Shown here one piece after another: positions 1 to 6,822 of a DNA stretch of 12,725 bases (positions within the stretch are counted from its first letter, which is position 1; each line of letters begins with the position of its first letter). The translations under genes were made by a program, and so were the position numbers. This DNA is from Candidatus Omnitrophota bacterium (GTDB lineage Bacteria; Omnitrophota; Koll11; Aquiviventales; Aquiviventaceae): NCBI GenBank assembly GCA_016196415.1, contig JACPXS010000027.1, positions 1-12,725 of the forward strand. Reading direction: 5' to 3'. The notes beneath the pieces were generated by a model, which was not told the DNA's origin, did no database searches, and saw only the letters and a list, made by a program, of their open reading frames with translations.

Positions 1-1
1 C

Positions 2-601
2 AGCCGCCTCATCATCTTTGAGGCGATCTACGACCGCTTGCGGGGCATGTTGGTGGAGCGGACGAAGCGGCTTCAAGTAGGCCCGACCGACAAGGACGAC
101 GTTGGTCCTGTGATCAACGAGCCCCAGCTGACCCGCTTGCTCAACGCCGTCGAGCAGGCGCGCAAGCGGGGCGCCGTGATCCTGACCGGCGGACATCGGC
201 TGACCGATCCTGCTCATCGCGACGGGTTCTATATGGCCCCGACGCTGATCGAGCGTGTGGATCCACACGATGAACTCTCGATGACGGAGCTGTTTGGTCC
301 GATCGCGTGCCTGTACCTGGTCAAGGACCTCGCAGAGGCCATCGCGCTGGCGAATAACTCTCCCTATGGGTTGACGTCCTGCATTCACACCCGGAGCCTC
401 CATCGGGCGATGCAGTTTGTGCAACAGGTCCAGGCCGGGGTGACGTTCGTGAATGCGGGGACCTTTGGGAGCGAACCCCACATGCCCTTTGGTGGAGTGA
501 AGCAGTCAGGTAACGGAACGCGAGAACCCGGGACTGAGGCGCTTGATGTCTACTCAGAGCTTAAGGATGTCTACATCAATTACGATCCTCTGTCAGTCTG
601 A
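2..601 (+). CDS. Aldehyde dehydrogenase, C-terminal part (5' end outside window)
   Basis: This is the C-terminal portion of an NAD(P)-dependent aldehyde dehydrogenase, which oxidises an aldehyde to a carboxylate in the cytoplasm. The reading frame is open from base 2, and its first residues (SRLIIFEAIYDRL) match the segment that directly follows the catalytic cysteine in this family, so that cysteine and the Rossmann domain lie just upstream. Visible family marks are ELFGP with the cofactor-contacting Glu, the NNSPYGLT segment, PFGGVKQSGNGTREPG, and the closing ALDVY...KDVYINY. The internal ATG at 38 is not a gene start. The gene ends 15 bases before the ATG of the dehydratase and is presumably co-transcribed with it. 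The substrate is not readable from sequence. The neighbours (acid-sugar dehydratase, 2-keto-acid reductase) suggest a sugar-derived aldehyde, but this is inference. Confidence 0.9.
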   Translation, partial: SRLIIFEAIYDRLRGMLVERTKRLQVGPTDKDDVGPVINEPQLTRLLNAVEQARKRGAVILTGGHRLTDPAHRDGFYMAPTLIERVDPHDELSMTELFGPIACLYLVKDLAEAIALANNSPYGLTSCIHTRSLHRAMQFVQQVQAGVTFVNAGTFGSEPHMPFGGVKQSGNGTREPGTEALDVYSELKDVYINYDPLSV

Positions 602-606
602 CCTGT

Positions 607-610
607 GGAG
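607..610 (+). promoter_or_regulatory. Ribosome binding site deciding the ATG start at 617
   Basis: GGAG lies six bases upstream of ATG 617. The in-frame GTG at 605 overlaps this site and has no comparable element before it, so 617 is the preferred start. The protein then opens MNITKVETL, a usual opening for this enzyme family. Confidence 0.55.
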
Positions 611-616
611 TCGGCG

Positions 617-1840
617 ATGAACATCACGAAGGTTGAAACGCTCCACTGTGACGCGGGATGGCGGCCGTGGACGTTTATCAAGATCAGCACGGATGACGGG
701 CTGATCGGTTACAGCGAATGCACAGACTCGCACGGGTCCCCACGAGGCATCGCAGGATGCGTCAAGGATCTCGAGCCGCTGTTGCTTGGGCAGGACCCAC
801 GGCCTGTGGAAAAGCTCTACTGGGATCTCTATCGGGCTACGCGCCAGAGCCCTGGCAGCATCGTCCAGAAGGCGATCGCAGGAATTGAGAACGCCTTGCT
901 GGACATCAAGGCCAAGGCGCTCGGGGTTCCAGTCTCTGAGCTCTTCGGAGGGCCCTTGCGCGATCGGATCCGTGTCTACTGGTCGCACTGTTGGACCACA
1001 AGGGCCAGGTCCTGGCAACACATCGGGACGCCGCCGCTACGTTCCCTCGATGACGTCGCGGAGCTTGGCCGTGAAGCCGTGCGTCGGGGATTCACGGCCC
1101 TGAAGACCAACATCGTCATTCCCGGTGATCCTCCGTCGGTCCTGATGCAAGGGTTCAAAGGCGGCTTCGGGAGCACCGATCAGAACGTGAGCCGTCAGAT
1201 CCTCGAAGCGCTGGGATCACTCATCGGCACGTTCCGGAATGCGGTGGGAGATCACGTGGATATCTGTCTTGACCTCAACTTCAACTTCAAGACCGAGGGC
1301 AATCGCCTCATCGCCAAGGCCATGGAACCGTTTCGGCTGATGTGGCTTGAGCTCGACTGCTACGATCCCCGTGCGCTTCGCCAGATCAAAGACTCGACCA
1401 CCATTCCTCTTTGCTCTGGTGAGGATCTCTATACCACAAGGGATTTCCGGCCCTTCATGGAGCTGCAGGCCATGGACGTTGCAGCGGTCGATGTGTGCTG
1501 GAACGGATTCATCCGGTCAAAGCAGATCGCGGAGCTTGCCGAGCTGTACGAGATGAACGTGGCCCCGCACAACCACTACAGCCACCTGGCGACCATGATC
1601 TGCGCTCAGTTCTGTGCAGCCATCCCCAATCTCCGGATCCTCGAGGTCGATGTCGACGATGTCCCGTGGAAAGACGAGCTCGTGACTGCGTCTCCGGAAA
1701 TCCGGGACGGCTATCTCGCCGTTTCGCGTGCGCCAGGATGGGGCGCAGAGCTCAACGAGGAGGTGCTCCGCGCGCATCCCTGGCCGCCGACTAGTCATCC
1801 GGCGAGACCACGCGAGGCACCACGGAAGGTCGTCGTGTGA
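617..1840 (+). CDS. Enolase-superfamily (mandelate racemase/muconate lactonizing type) probable acid-sugar dehydratase
   Basis: The protein has 407 residues from ATG 617 (411 from GTG 605). An N-terminal capping domain (about 1-125) is followed by a barrel domain. Compared with remembered sequences of sugar-acid dehydratases such as galactonate dehydratase, three metal ligands are visible: Asp219 (LDLNFNF), Glu245 (WLELD) and Glu269 (CSGED). The His-Asp pair of the mandelate-racemase group appears as Asp292 (AVDVCWNG) and His318 (APHNHYSH). After strand 2 the motif is K-T-N (Lys163, Asn165) rather than KxK, and the DxH found in galactonate dehydratase is DxN here. Family members abstract a proton alpha to a carboxylate, and most sugar-acid members lose water to give a 2-keto-3-deoxy acid; that reaction is inferred here. 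The stop overlaps the next gene's GTG start (GTGA). A racemase or epimerase activity is the main alternative. Confidence 0.8.
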   Translation: MNITKVETLHCDAGWRPWTFIKISTDDGLIGYSECTDSHGSPRGIAGCVKDLEPLLLGQDPRPVEKLYWDLYRATRQSPGSIVQKAIAGIENALLDIKAKALGVPVSELFGGPLRDRIRVYWSHCWTTRARSWQHIGTPPLRSLDDVAELGREAVRRGFTALKTNIVIPGDPPSVLMQGFKGGFGSTDQNVSRQILEALGSLIGTFRNAVGDHVDICLDLNFNFKTEGNRLIAKAMEPFRLMWLELDCYDPRALRQIKDSTTIPLCSGEDLYTTRDFRPFMELQAMDVAAVDVCWNGFIRSKQIAELAELYEMNVAPHNHYSHLATMICAQFCAAIPNLRILEVDVDDVPWKDELVTASPEIRDGYLAVSRAPGWGAELNEEVLRAHPWPPTSHPARPREAPRKVVV

Positions 1841-2763
1841 GCGAACAGACTGTCGCCATCCTTAGCCCTGGTGCAGTCGGCGGGTTTCTTGCAGCCGTGC
1901 TCTGGCGCAAGGGCATCGTCGTGACCTGCGTGGCTAGAGAGGCGACCGCAGAGGTGATGGCTCGAGGAGGGATCCGGCTTGAAAGCGCGACGTTTGGTGA
2001 TCTCGTGGCGCGGCCGCGGGTGGTGACACAACTTGATCGTGAGCACGACGTGCTCGTTGTCACCACGAAGGCGACAGGCCTGTATGAGGCGCTGGGGCGG
2101 GTCAGCCCTGAGCTGGTGAGCCGCACCATGATCGTCCCGCTGCTGAATGGGATCGAACATCTCGAGGCGCTGAGGTCTCGCTATGGCAGGCGCGTGGTCG
2201 CCGCGACGATCGGCCATGTGGAGCTCAAGCGGCTTGCGCCAAATCACGTTGTGCACTCCACCGCGTCGGTGCGCATCGAGCTGGCGTCTGACAGGGATGT
2301 CGAAGCGAGCCGTCTGGCTGACATTGCTTGCCTCCTTTCTGAAGCCGGCGTTCCGGCTGAGGTCCGCAAGAACGAGGCCGAGGTGGTGTGGGGAAAGCTG
2401 GTGCGCCTGAATGCGATTGCCTGCACCACCTCAGCCAGCGGCCAGCCCATGGGCGTTGTGCGCGTCGATCCGTGGTGGCGCACGCAGCTCGAAGGCTGCG
2501 TGCAGGAGGGGATTGCTGTGGCTGCGGCAGAAGGCGTGACGATGGATCTTCACGAGGTCATGGCCTTCATCGACAATCTGCCGGCAGGGTTGACGAGCTC
2601 CATGTCCCGTGACATTGAGGCAGGAAAGCCCTCTGAACTCGATGCGATTGCAGGTGCGGTGGTCCGGGCAGGTGCGGGGCACGGGCTTGCCTGTCCGGTG
2701 ATCGAGCGCCTCATTGCGCGGATCCAGTCACGCATGGTTCCATGCCAAAGCTCCTTGCGCTAA
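1837..2763 (+). CDS. Ketopantoate reductase (ApbA/PanE) family 2-keto-acid dehydrogenase
   Basis: This 308-residue protein matches the usual length of the family, which reduces 2-keto acids to 2-hydroxy acids with NAD(P)H. The N-terminal Rossmann segment reads ILSPGAVGGF (8-17), with Ser10 where the first glycine of GxGxxG normally sits. Further family positions are Lys79 (TTKAT), Asn104 (LLNGI), the catalytic lysine and asparagine Lys187 and Asn192 (WGKLVRLN), Ser254/Ser255, and Glu267 in GKPSELDAIAG. GTG 1837 has a good ribosome site (GGAAGG at 1824-1829) and overlaps the previous stop by four bases. The location inside a polysaccharide operon, not beside other pantothenate genes, suggests a substrate other than ketopantoate, perhaps the keto acid made by the upstream dehydratase. 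That is inference, and true PanE activity cannot be excluded. Confidence 0.85.
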   Translation: MSEQTVAILSPGAVGGFLAAVLWRKGIVVTCVAREATAEVMARGGIRLESATFGDLVARPRVVTQLDREHDVLVVTTKATGLYEALGRVSPELVSRTMIVPLLNGIEHLEALRSRYGRRVVAATIGHVELKRLAPNHVVHSTASVRIELASDRDVEASRLADIACLLSEAGVPAEVRKNEAEVVWGKLVRLNAIACTTSASGQPMGVVRVDPWWRTQLEGCVQEGIAVAAAEGVTMDLHEVMAFIDNLPAGLTSSMSRDIEAGKPSELDAIAGAVVRAGAGHGLACPVIERLIARIQSRMVPCQSSLR

Positions 2764-3506
2764 TTCCTGCGCGTGCGGGATCACAGCGTGTGACGAACAA
2801 GAACATCCGGTCGTTGGCCGGGCATCCGCTGATCGCCTACACGATTGCGGCTACCAGAGCCTGCGAATTGTTCGACCGGATCGTCGTCTCAACCGATTCG
2901 GATCTGATCCGGGAGATCGCGATCCACTATGGCGCTGACGCGCCGTTGTTGCGGCCGGCAGAGCTGGCGACATCCACCTCGCCGGACATCGAGTGGATCA
3001 CACACGCCCTGTCGGAACTCCATCAGCCGTACGATGCTTTTAGCATCCTGAGGCCGACGAGTCCGTTTAGGCAGCCGGCAACGATCCAGCGAGCCTGGCA
3101 GCAGTTTCTCAGTCAACCTGAGATCGACTCGTTGCGCGCGGTGGAGCTCTGCCGTCAGCATCCGGGAAAGATGTGGGTCGTTGAGGGGCCTCTCATGCGC
3201 CCCTTGCTTGATCAATCCCATCTCGCCATTCCGTGGCATGCGGGGCAGTACCAGGATCTTCCGAAGGTCTATGTCCAGAACAGTAGCTTGGAAATCGCCT
3301 GGACGAGGGTCGTCTGGGAGACCAATTCCCGCGAGGGCAAAGTGGTTGCGCCATTTTTCACGAAAGAGGTTGAGGGGTTCTCGATCGACTACGAGCATGA
3401 CTGGTATCTTGCTGAGCGCCTGATCGAGACAGGCGAGGCAGTGTTGCCTCGCGTCGATCAGGAGCCGTTTGGACTGGCTCAAACACGATGGTCAACATCC
3501 GCCTAA
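2742..3506 (+). CDS. CMP-sugar synthetase (acylneuraminate/KDO cytidylyltransferase type)
   Basis: This 254-residue cytidylyltransferase of the NeuA/KdsB type transfers CMP from CTP to an acidic sugar, usually a 2-ulosonic acid, before glycosyl transfer. The CTP-binding loop is near canonical: LIPARAGSQRVTNKNI (7-22). Other family marks are STDSD (50-54), LRPTSPFR (103-110), DLPKVYVQNSSLEI (172-185), and the acidic metal motif FSIDYEHD (213-220). The QN-SSLEI element replaces the commoner NGAIY form, so the sugar is probably not ordinary sialic acid. ATG 2742 lies 22 bases inside the end of the preceding gene and has no clear ribosome site, so translational coupling is likely. It directly precedes and overlaps the transketolase. 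The substrate is unknown; no PEP-dependent ulosonate synthase gene is in the window. Confidence 0.88.
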   Translation: MPKLLALIPARAGSQRVTNKNIRSLAGHPLIAYTIAATRACELFDRIVVSTDSDLIREIAIHYGADAPLLRPAELATSTSPDIEWITHALSELHQPYDAFSILRPTSPFRQPATIQRAWQQFLSQPEIDSLRAVELCRQHPGKMWVVEGPLMRPLLDQSHLAIPWHAGQYQDLPKVYVQNSSLEIAWTRVVWETNSREGKVVAPFFTKEVEGFSIDYEHDWYLAERLIETGEAVLPRVDQEPFGLAQTRWSTSA

Positions 3507-5461
3507 TTCCGTTTAGCGAGTTTCAGCGTATTCGAGAGGCGCCAATCGATCGCGATGAAAAGCTTTCGTTGATCGCGGACATGTGCCGGGCCAACGCGCT
3601 CGCAATCGTCAAACGCGCCGGCTCAGGCCATCTGGGCTCGAGCTTCAGCTCGCTGGACATCGTGACGTTGCTCTACTACGACCATCTCAACATCGTGCGA
3701 GTGGGTCTGTCGCATCCAGACCGGGATATCTACTTTTCGTCCAAAGGACACGATTGTCCTGGGCTGTACGCGGTCTTGTTGTCCCTGGGCATTCTCTCGA
3801 AAGACCGGGTGCTCAACCTCAGGCGGCTGGGGGGAGTCCCTGGCCACCCCGATGTCCGGATCCCGGGGATCGAAGCGAACACCGGCTCACTGGGCATGGG
3901 GATCTCCAAGGCCAAGGGGATCGCGATGGCCAAGCAGCTTCGTCGTCAGCAGGGTGACGTCTTCGTGATGACCGGGGACGGGGAGTGGCAGGAGGGGCAG
4001 GTCTATGAAGCCCTTCAGACCGCGGCCCACCAACGGGTCACCAACCTGCACGTGATCGTGGATCACAACACGGTGCAGTCCGACATGCTGGTTCGCGAGA
4101 TCATTGACCTGGGCGATCTCGAGGCGAAGTGTCGGGCCTTCGGGTGGCACGTCGCGCGCTGTTCCGGCCACGACGTTGCGGCGCTGAAGCAGGTCTTGGA
4201 GGCGTTCCGGGTGATTCGGGATCGTCCCAAGCTCTTGATTGCGGACACGGTCAAGGGTCGTGGCGTCTCCTTTATGGAGCACGAGGCCGCCTTGAGGGCT
4301 GGGCACGGGGTGTACCGCTGGCATGCCGGGGCTCCGGATGATCAGGCGTTTGGCTCGGCCCATGAGGAGCTGACCAGCCGCATCAATGCCCAGCTCAACG
4401 CCCTGGGATGTGCGCCGCTGACACTTGAAGCCATCCCCCCCGATGCGAGCCCGTCAGCCGCGGGCGAATCGGAGTCGGTCTCGGTCGCCTTTGGGCAGGC
4501 CCTGCTGGAGGCGGCCGGCCGACGAGACGACCTCATCGTCTTGGACGCCGATCTGGCCGCCGACTGTCAGCTTCGAGCGTGTGCCGTGCGCTATCCGCAG
4601 CGGTTCATCGAGAACGGCATCGCCGAACAGGATATGGTCTCCATGGCCGGGGGACTGGCGCTCCAGGGGTGGCTGCCGGTCGTCAACACCTTTGCGAATT
4701 TTCTCGCCGCCCGCGCCAACGAACAGATCGCCAACAACGCCAGCGAGCAGACCAAGATCATCTACGTCTGCCACTATGCCGGACTGCTGCCGGCAGGGCC
4801 GGGAGCGTCCCATCAAAGCGTCCGGGACATCGCGCTGTTGGGCGGTTTGCCCAACGTCGTCCTCATCCAACCGTGCAACGCCGCAGAGACGCGCATGGCG
4901 CTTGACTACTGTGTCGATCAGGCGAAGGACAGCTGCGTCCTTCGGCTGCTGCTCGGCCCCTCGCCGGGGACGATTCACCTGCCGAGTCACTACCGCCTCA
5001 CGCCTGGGCAGGGCGTGGTCTTGACCGACGGCACTGACGGGGTCTTGTTCGCCTACGGCCCGGTGATGCTGCATGAGGCCTTGGCGGCCAGCCACCGGTT
5101 GTCGGCGGTGGCTGGGGTCTCGCTGAAGGTCGTGAACATGCCGTGGCTCAACCAGGTCGATCCCTCGTGGCTCGAAGAGACCCTCGAGGGCTGTCCAGCC
5201 CTGTACGTGCTGGAAGATCACGCGCCGTTCGGCGGACTGGCGGATACGTTGCTCAGGACCCTGGCCGCCGGCGCGCGATTGGCCGAACGACCCGTCATCG
5301 TCTTCGGGGTTGAGGGCCACCCGGCCTGTGGGACGGCTCAACAGGCGCTTCAGTACCACAAGCTCGATGGGGCTTCGCTGGCGAGCCGCCTCTCAGCGCA
5401 TCTGACGAAATCCCGACCCGGCCGCATGGCGGGCGTCGGGGCGCTCCGGAGTGCGCGATGA
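3488..5461 (+). CDS. Transketolase, single-chain (thiamine diphosphate dependent)
   Basis: This 657-residue protein has all three transketolase regions. The N-terminal diphosphate-binding domain (about 25-290) carries AGSGHLGSS (44-52), SKGHDCPGLYA (85-95), GSLGMGISKAKGIA (133-146), the thiamine-diphosphate motif GDGEWQEG (163-170) with Asn194 in DHNTVQSD, and GRGVSFME (257-264). A linker (about 305-330) leads to the pyrimidine domain with GIAEQD (377-382, Glu380 being the catalytic Glu) and ASHQS (440-444). A C-terminal domain follows from about 505. The enzyme moves a two-carbon ketol unit between ketose and aldose. The ATG is 19 bases inside the cytidylyltransferase gene, and the end shares ATGA with the next gene. 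A housekeeping role is unlikely given this tight embedding; a role in building the cluster's special sugar is inferred. Confidence 0.9.
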   Translation: MVNIRLIPFSEFQRIREAPIDRDEKLSLIADMCRANALAIVKRAGSGHLGSSFSSLDIVTLLYYDHLNIVRVGLSHPDRDIYFSSKGHDCPGLYAVLLSLGILSKDRVLNLRRLGGVPGHPDVRIPGIEANTGSLGMGISKAKGIAMAKQLRRQQGDVFVMTGDGEWQEGQVYEALQTAAHQRVTNLHVIVDHNTVQSDMLVREIIDLGDLEAKCRAFGWHVARCSGHDVAALKQVLEAFRVIRDRPKLLIADTVKGRGVSFMEHEAALRAGHGVYRWHAGAPDDQAFGSAHEELTSRINAQLNALGCAPLTLEAIPPDASPSAAGESESVSVAFGQALLEAAGRRDDLIVLDADLAADCQLRACAVRYPQRFIENGIAEQDMVSMAGGLALQGWLPVVNTFANFLAARANEQIANNASEQTKIIYVCHYAGLLPAGPGASHQSVRDIALLGGLPNVVLIQPCNAAETRMALDYCVDQAKDSCVLRLLLGPSPGTIHLPSHYRLTPGQGVVLTDGTDGVLFAYGPVMLHEALAASHRLSAVAGVSLKVVNMPWLNQVDPSWLEETLEGCPALYVLEDHAPFGGLADTLLRTLAAGARLAERPVIVFGVEGHPACGTAQQALQYHKLDGASLASRLSAHLTKSRPGRMAGVGALRSAR

Positions 5462-6822
5462 GGATCTTGATCCTGATCAGCAGCGATTTCTACGTCAGGA
5501 ACTTCGTCAGCAGCGGGGCCTTCTCTGAGCTTGACGGTGACGGCCATGAGACGTACTACCTCTCCGGCCCCCTGAGGCATCCGGCCTTGTTGGAGCAACA
5601 ACGCCACTACCTGGGGGCCATCCAGATTGAGCCCCGACGCAGGCGCCTGTACACCGAGTTGAGCTACGTCCTGATGTTTGGGTATCGCCACCGGTCCTCG
5701 ACCTTCCGGATCAAGGCCGACACGAGATTTCGGCTCAGGGATCGCGTGAAATACACCGCGCTGGCGGCGCCAGGCCTGCGAGCGCTCACTTGGTCAGCCC
5801 TCATGCGTCTGACAGGAGAGAACCAGCCGTTGAAGCAGGTGCTCCTAGACCTCAGACCCGACCTGGTGATCGCTCCCTCAGCCGTGACCGATCCGCTGCT
5901 GATCGACATGGCTCGGTTAGGCAAGCGGTTGCAGATCCCCACGCTGTTCCTCATCAGCGGCTGGGACAATTTGTCGAGCAAGCTGGTCTTTCCGGAAACC
6001 CCGGATTATCTCGCCGTCTGGAGCGAGGAGAGCGTTCGGCACGCCAAGACGATCCACGAGATAGCCCCTGGGCGGGTGTTTGTCGTCGGGGCTCCCATCT
6101 ATGACGCCTACGTTCAGGCCACGCGGGAGCAAGCGCCTGCTCCGTACCCATTCCGCTACGTGCTGTTTGCCGGCTGCGCGATCCCGTTTGACGAGATCTC
6201 TGCGCTGCGAGCCCTGGAGGCGGTGATGGAGTCACGGGGCATCACCGACTTCAAAATCGTCTACCGCCCCCACCCGTGGAGGCAACGCCGGAGCTGCTTT
6301 GATGTGTTTGAGCCGGAGCAGTACCGCCATGTGATCATGGATGAGCAGGTCCGGGAGGCGTACGTTCGCACCGTGGCCACCCAGGACTACGAGGCCGCCA
6401 AGGGCTTCATGCCCTCGCTGGAGTACTATCCGCCTCTCTTGTGCCATGCCGAGTTTGTGATCTGTCCGCTCTCCACGATGATCATGGAGTCGGCCCTCTG
6501 CGAGACCCCCGTGCTGGTCATCGCCTATGACGACCCTGCGCACCCGCTGTCTCCAGACAAGGCGCTGGGCCAGGAGCACTTCAAAGGGATTGAGACCATT
6601 GAGGGCTTCCGTCTGTGCCGAGACTTCGGTCATCTGGCCGAGGATTTCTTGGCCGTGGTCGAGCGGTGCAGACGGCTCGAACGGGATCAAGGGCGCCGCG
6701 TGTCGTTACGGGAGCAGATGCGTCGGTATCTCCACTTTGACGAGCGGACGTATGCCCAACGGCTGCGGGATCTGGTCACTCACCTGGCTCAGCATGAACG
6801 GGTAGGGGCAGGGCGTCCATGA
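5458..6822 (+). CDS. Probable GT-B-like surface-carbohydrate glycosyltransferase
   Basis: This 454-residue protein was not matched to a characterised enzyme. The opening MRILILISSDFYVRNF followed by later nucleotide-site-like elements fits a two-domain GT-B architecture. Visible marks are LISGWDNLSSK (165-175) at the end of the N-terminal half, FVVGAPIYD (208-216), a C-terminal-domain segment IVYRPHPWR (267-275), and CPLSTMIMESALCETPVL (336-353). The last resembles the S/T-x-x-x-E donor-site element of CDP-glycerol glycerophosphotransferase-like and related transferases. There is no signal peptide or clear membrane span, so it should act on the cytoplasmic side. Start ATG 5458 has GGAG six bases upstream and overlaps the transketolase stop (ATGA). 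It ends in a four-base overlap with the next gene. A sugar- or polyol-phosphate transferase is the main alternative; donor and acceptor are unknown. Confidence 0.65.
   Translation: MRILILISSDFYVRNFVSSGAFSELDGDGHETYYLSGPLRHPALLEQQRHYLGAIQIEPRRRRLYTELSYVLMFGYRHRSSTFRIKADTRFRLRDRVKYTALAAPGLRALTWSALMRLTGENQPLKQVLLDLRPDLVIAPSAVTDPLLIDMARLGKRLQIPTLFLISGWDNLSSKLVFPETPDYLAVWSEESVRHAKTIHEIAPGRVFVVGAPIYDAYVQATREQAPAPYPFRYVLFAGCAIPFDEISALRALEAVMESRGITDFKIVYRPHPWRQRRSCFDVFEPEQYRHVIMDEQVREAYVRTVATQDYEAAKGFMPSLEYYPPLLCHAEFVICPLSTMIMESALCETPVLVIAYDDPAHPLSPDKALGQEHFKGIETIEGFRLCRDFGHLAEDFLAVVERCRRLERDQGRRVSLREQMRRYLHFDERTYAQRLRDLVTHLAQHERVGAGRP

Noticed and set aside
38..40. ATG at 38 as a start of the aldehyde dehydrogenase
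   Set aside because: The frame is open upstream to base 2 and encodes family sequence, so this is an internal methionine of a gene cut by the window edge.
605..607. GTG at 605 as the start of the dehydratase gene
   Set aside because: It sits on the ribosome site used by ATG 617 and has no such site of its own; family members usually begin as the protein does from 617. It remains possible.
4435..4441. Run of seven C in the linker between the two transketolase halves, considered as a slippage site that could separate them
   Set aside because: The frame is continuous through it (Ile-Pro-Pro-Asp), both halves are in frame, and no slippery heptamer, downstream structure or useful alternative stop was seen.
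4425..5024. Plus-strand open frame of 199 codons in another frame of the transketolase
   Set aside because: It is a Ser/Arg/Pro-rich shadow of the true frame, which carries all catalytic motifs.
4454..5359. Minus-strand open frame of 301 codons
   Set aside because: It is fully antisense to the transketolase pyrimidine and C-terminal domains, of low-complexity composition, and without a family signature.
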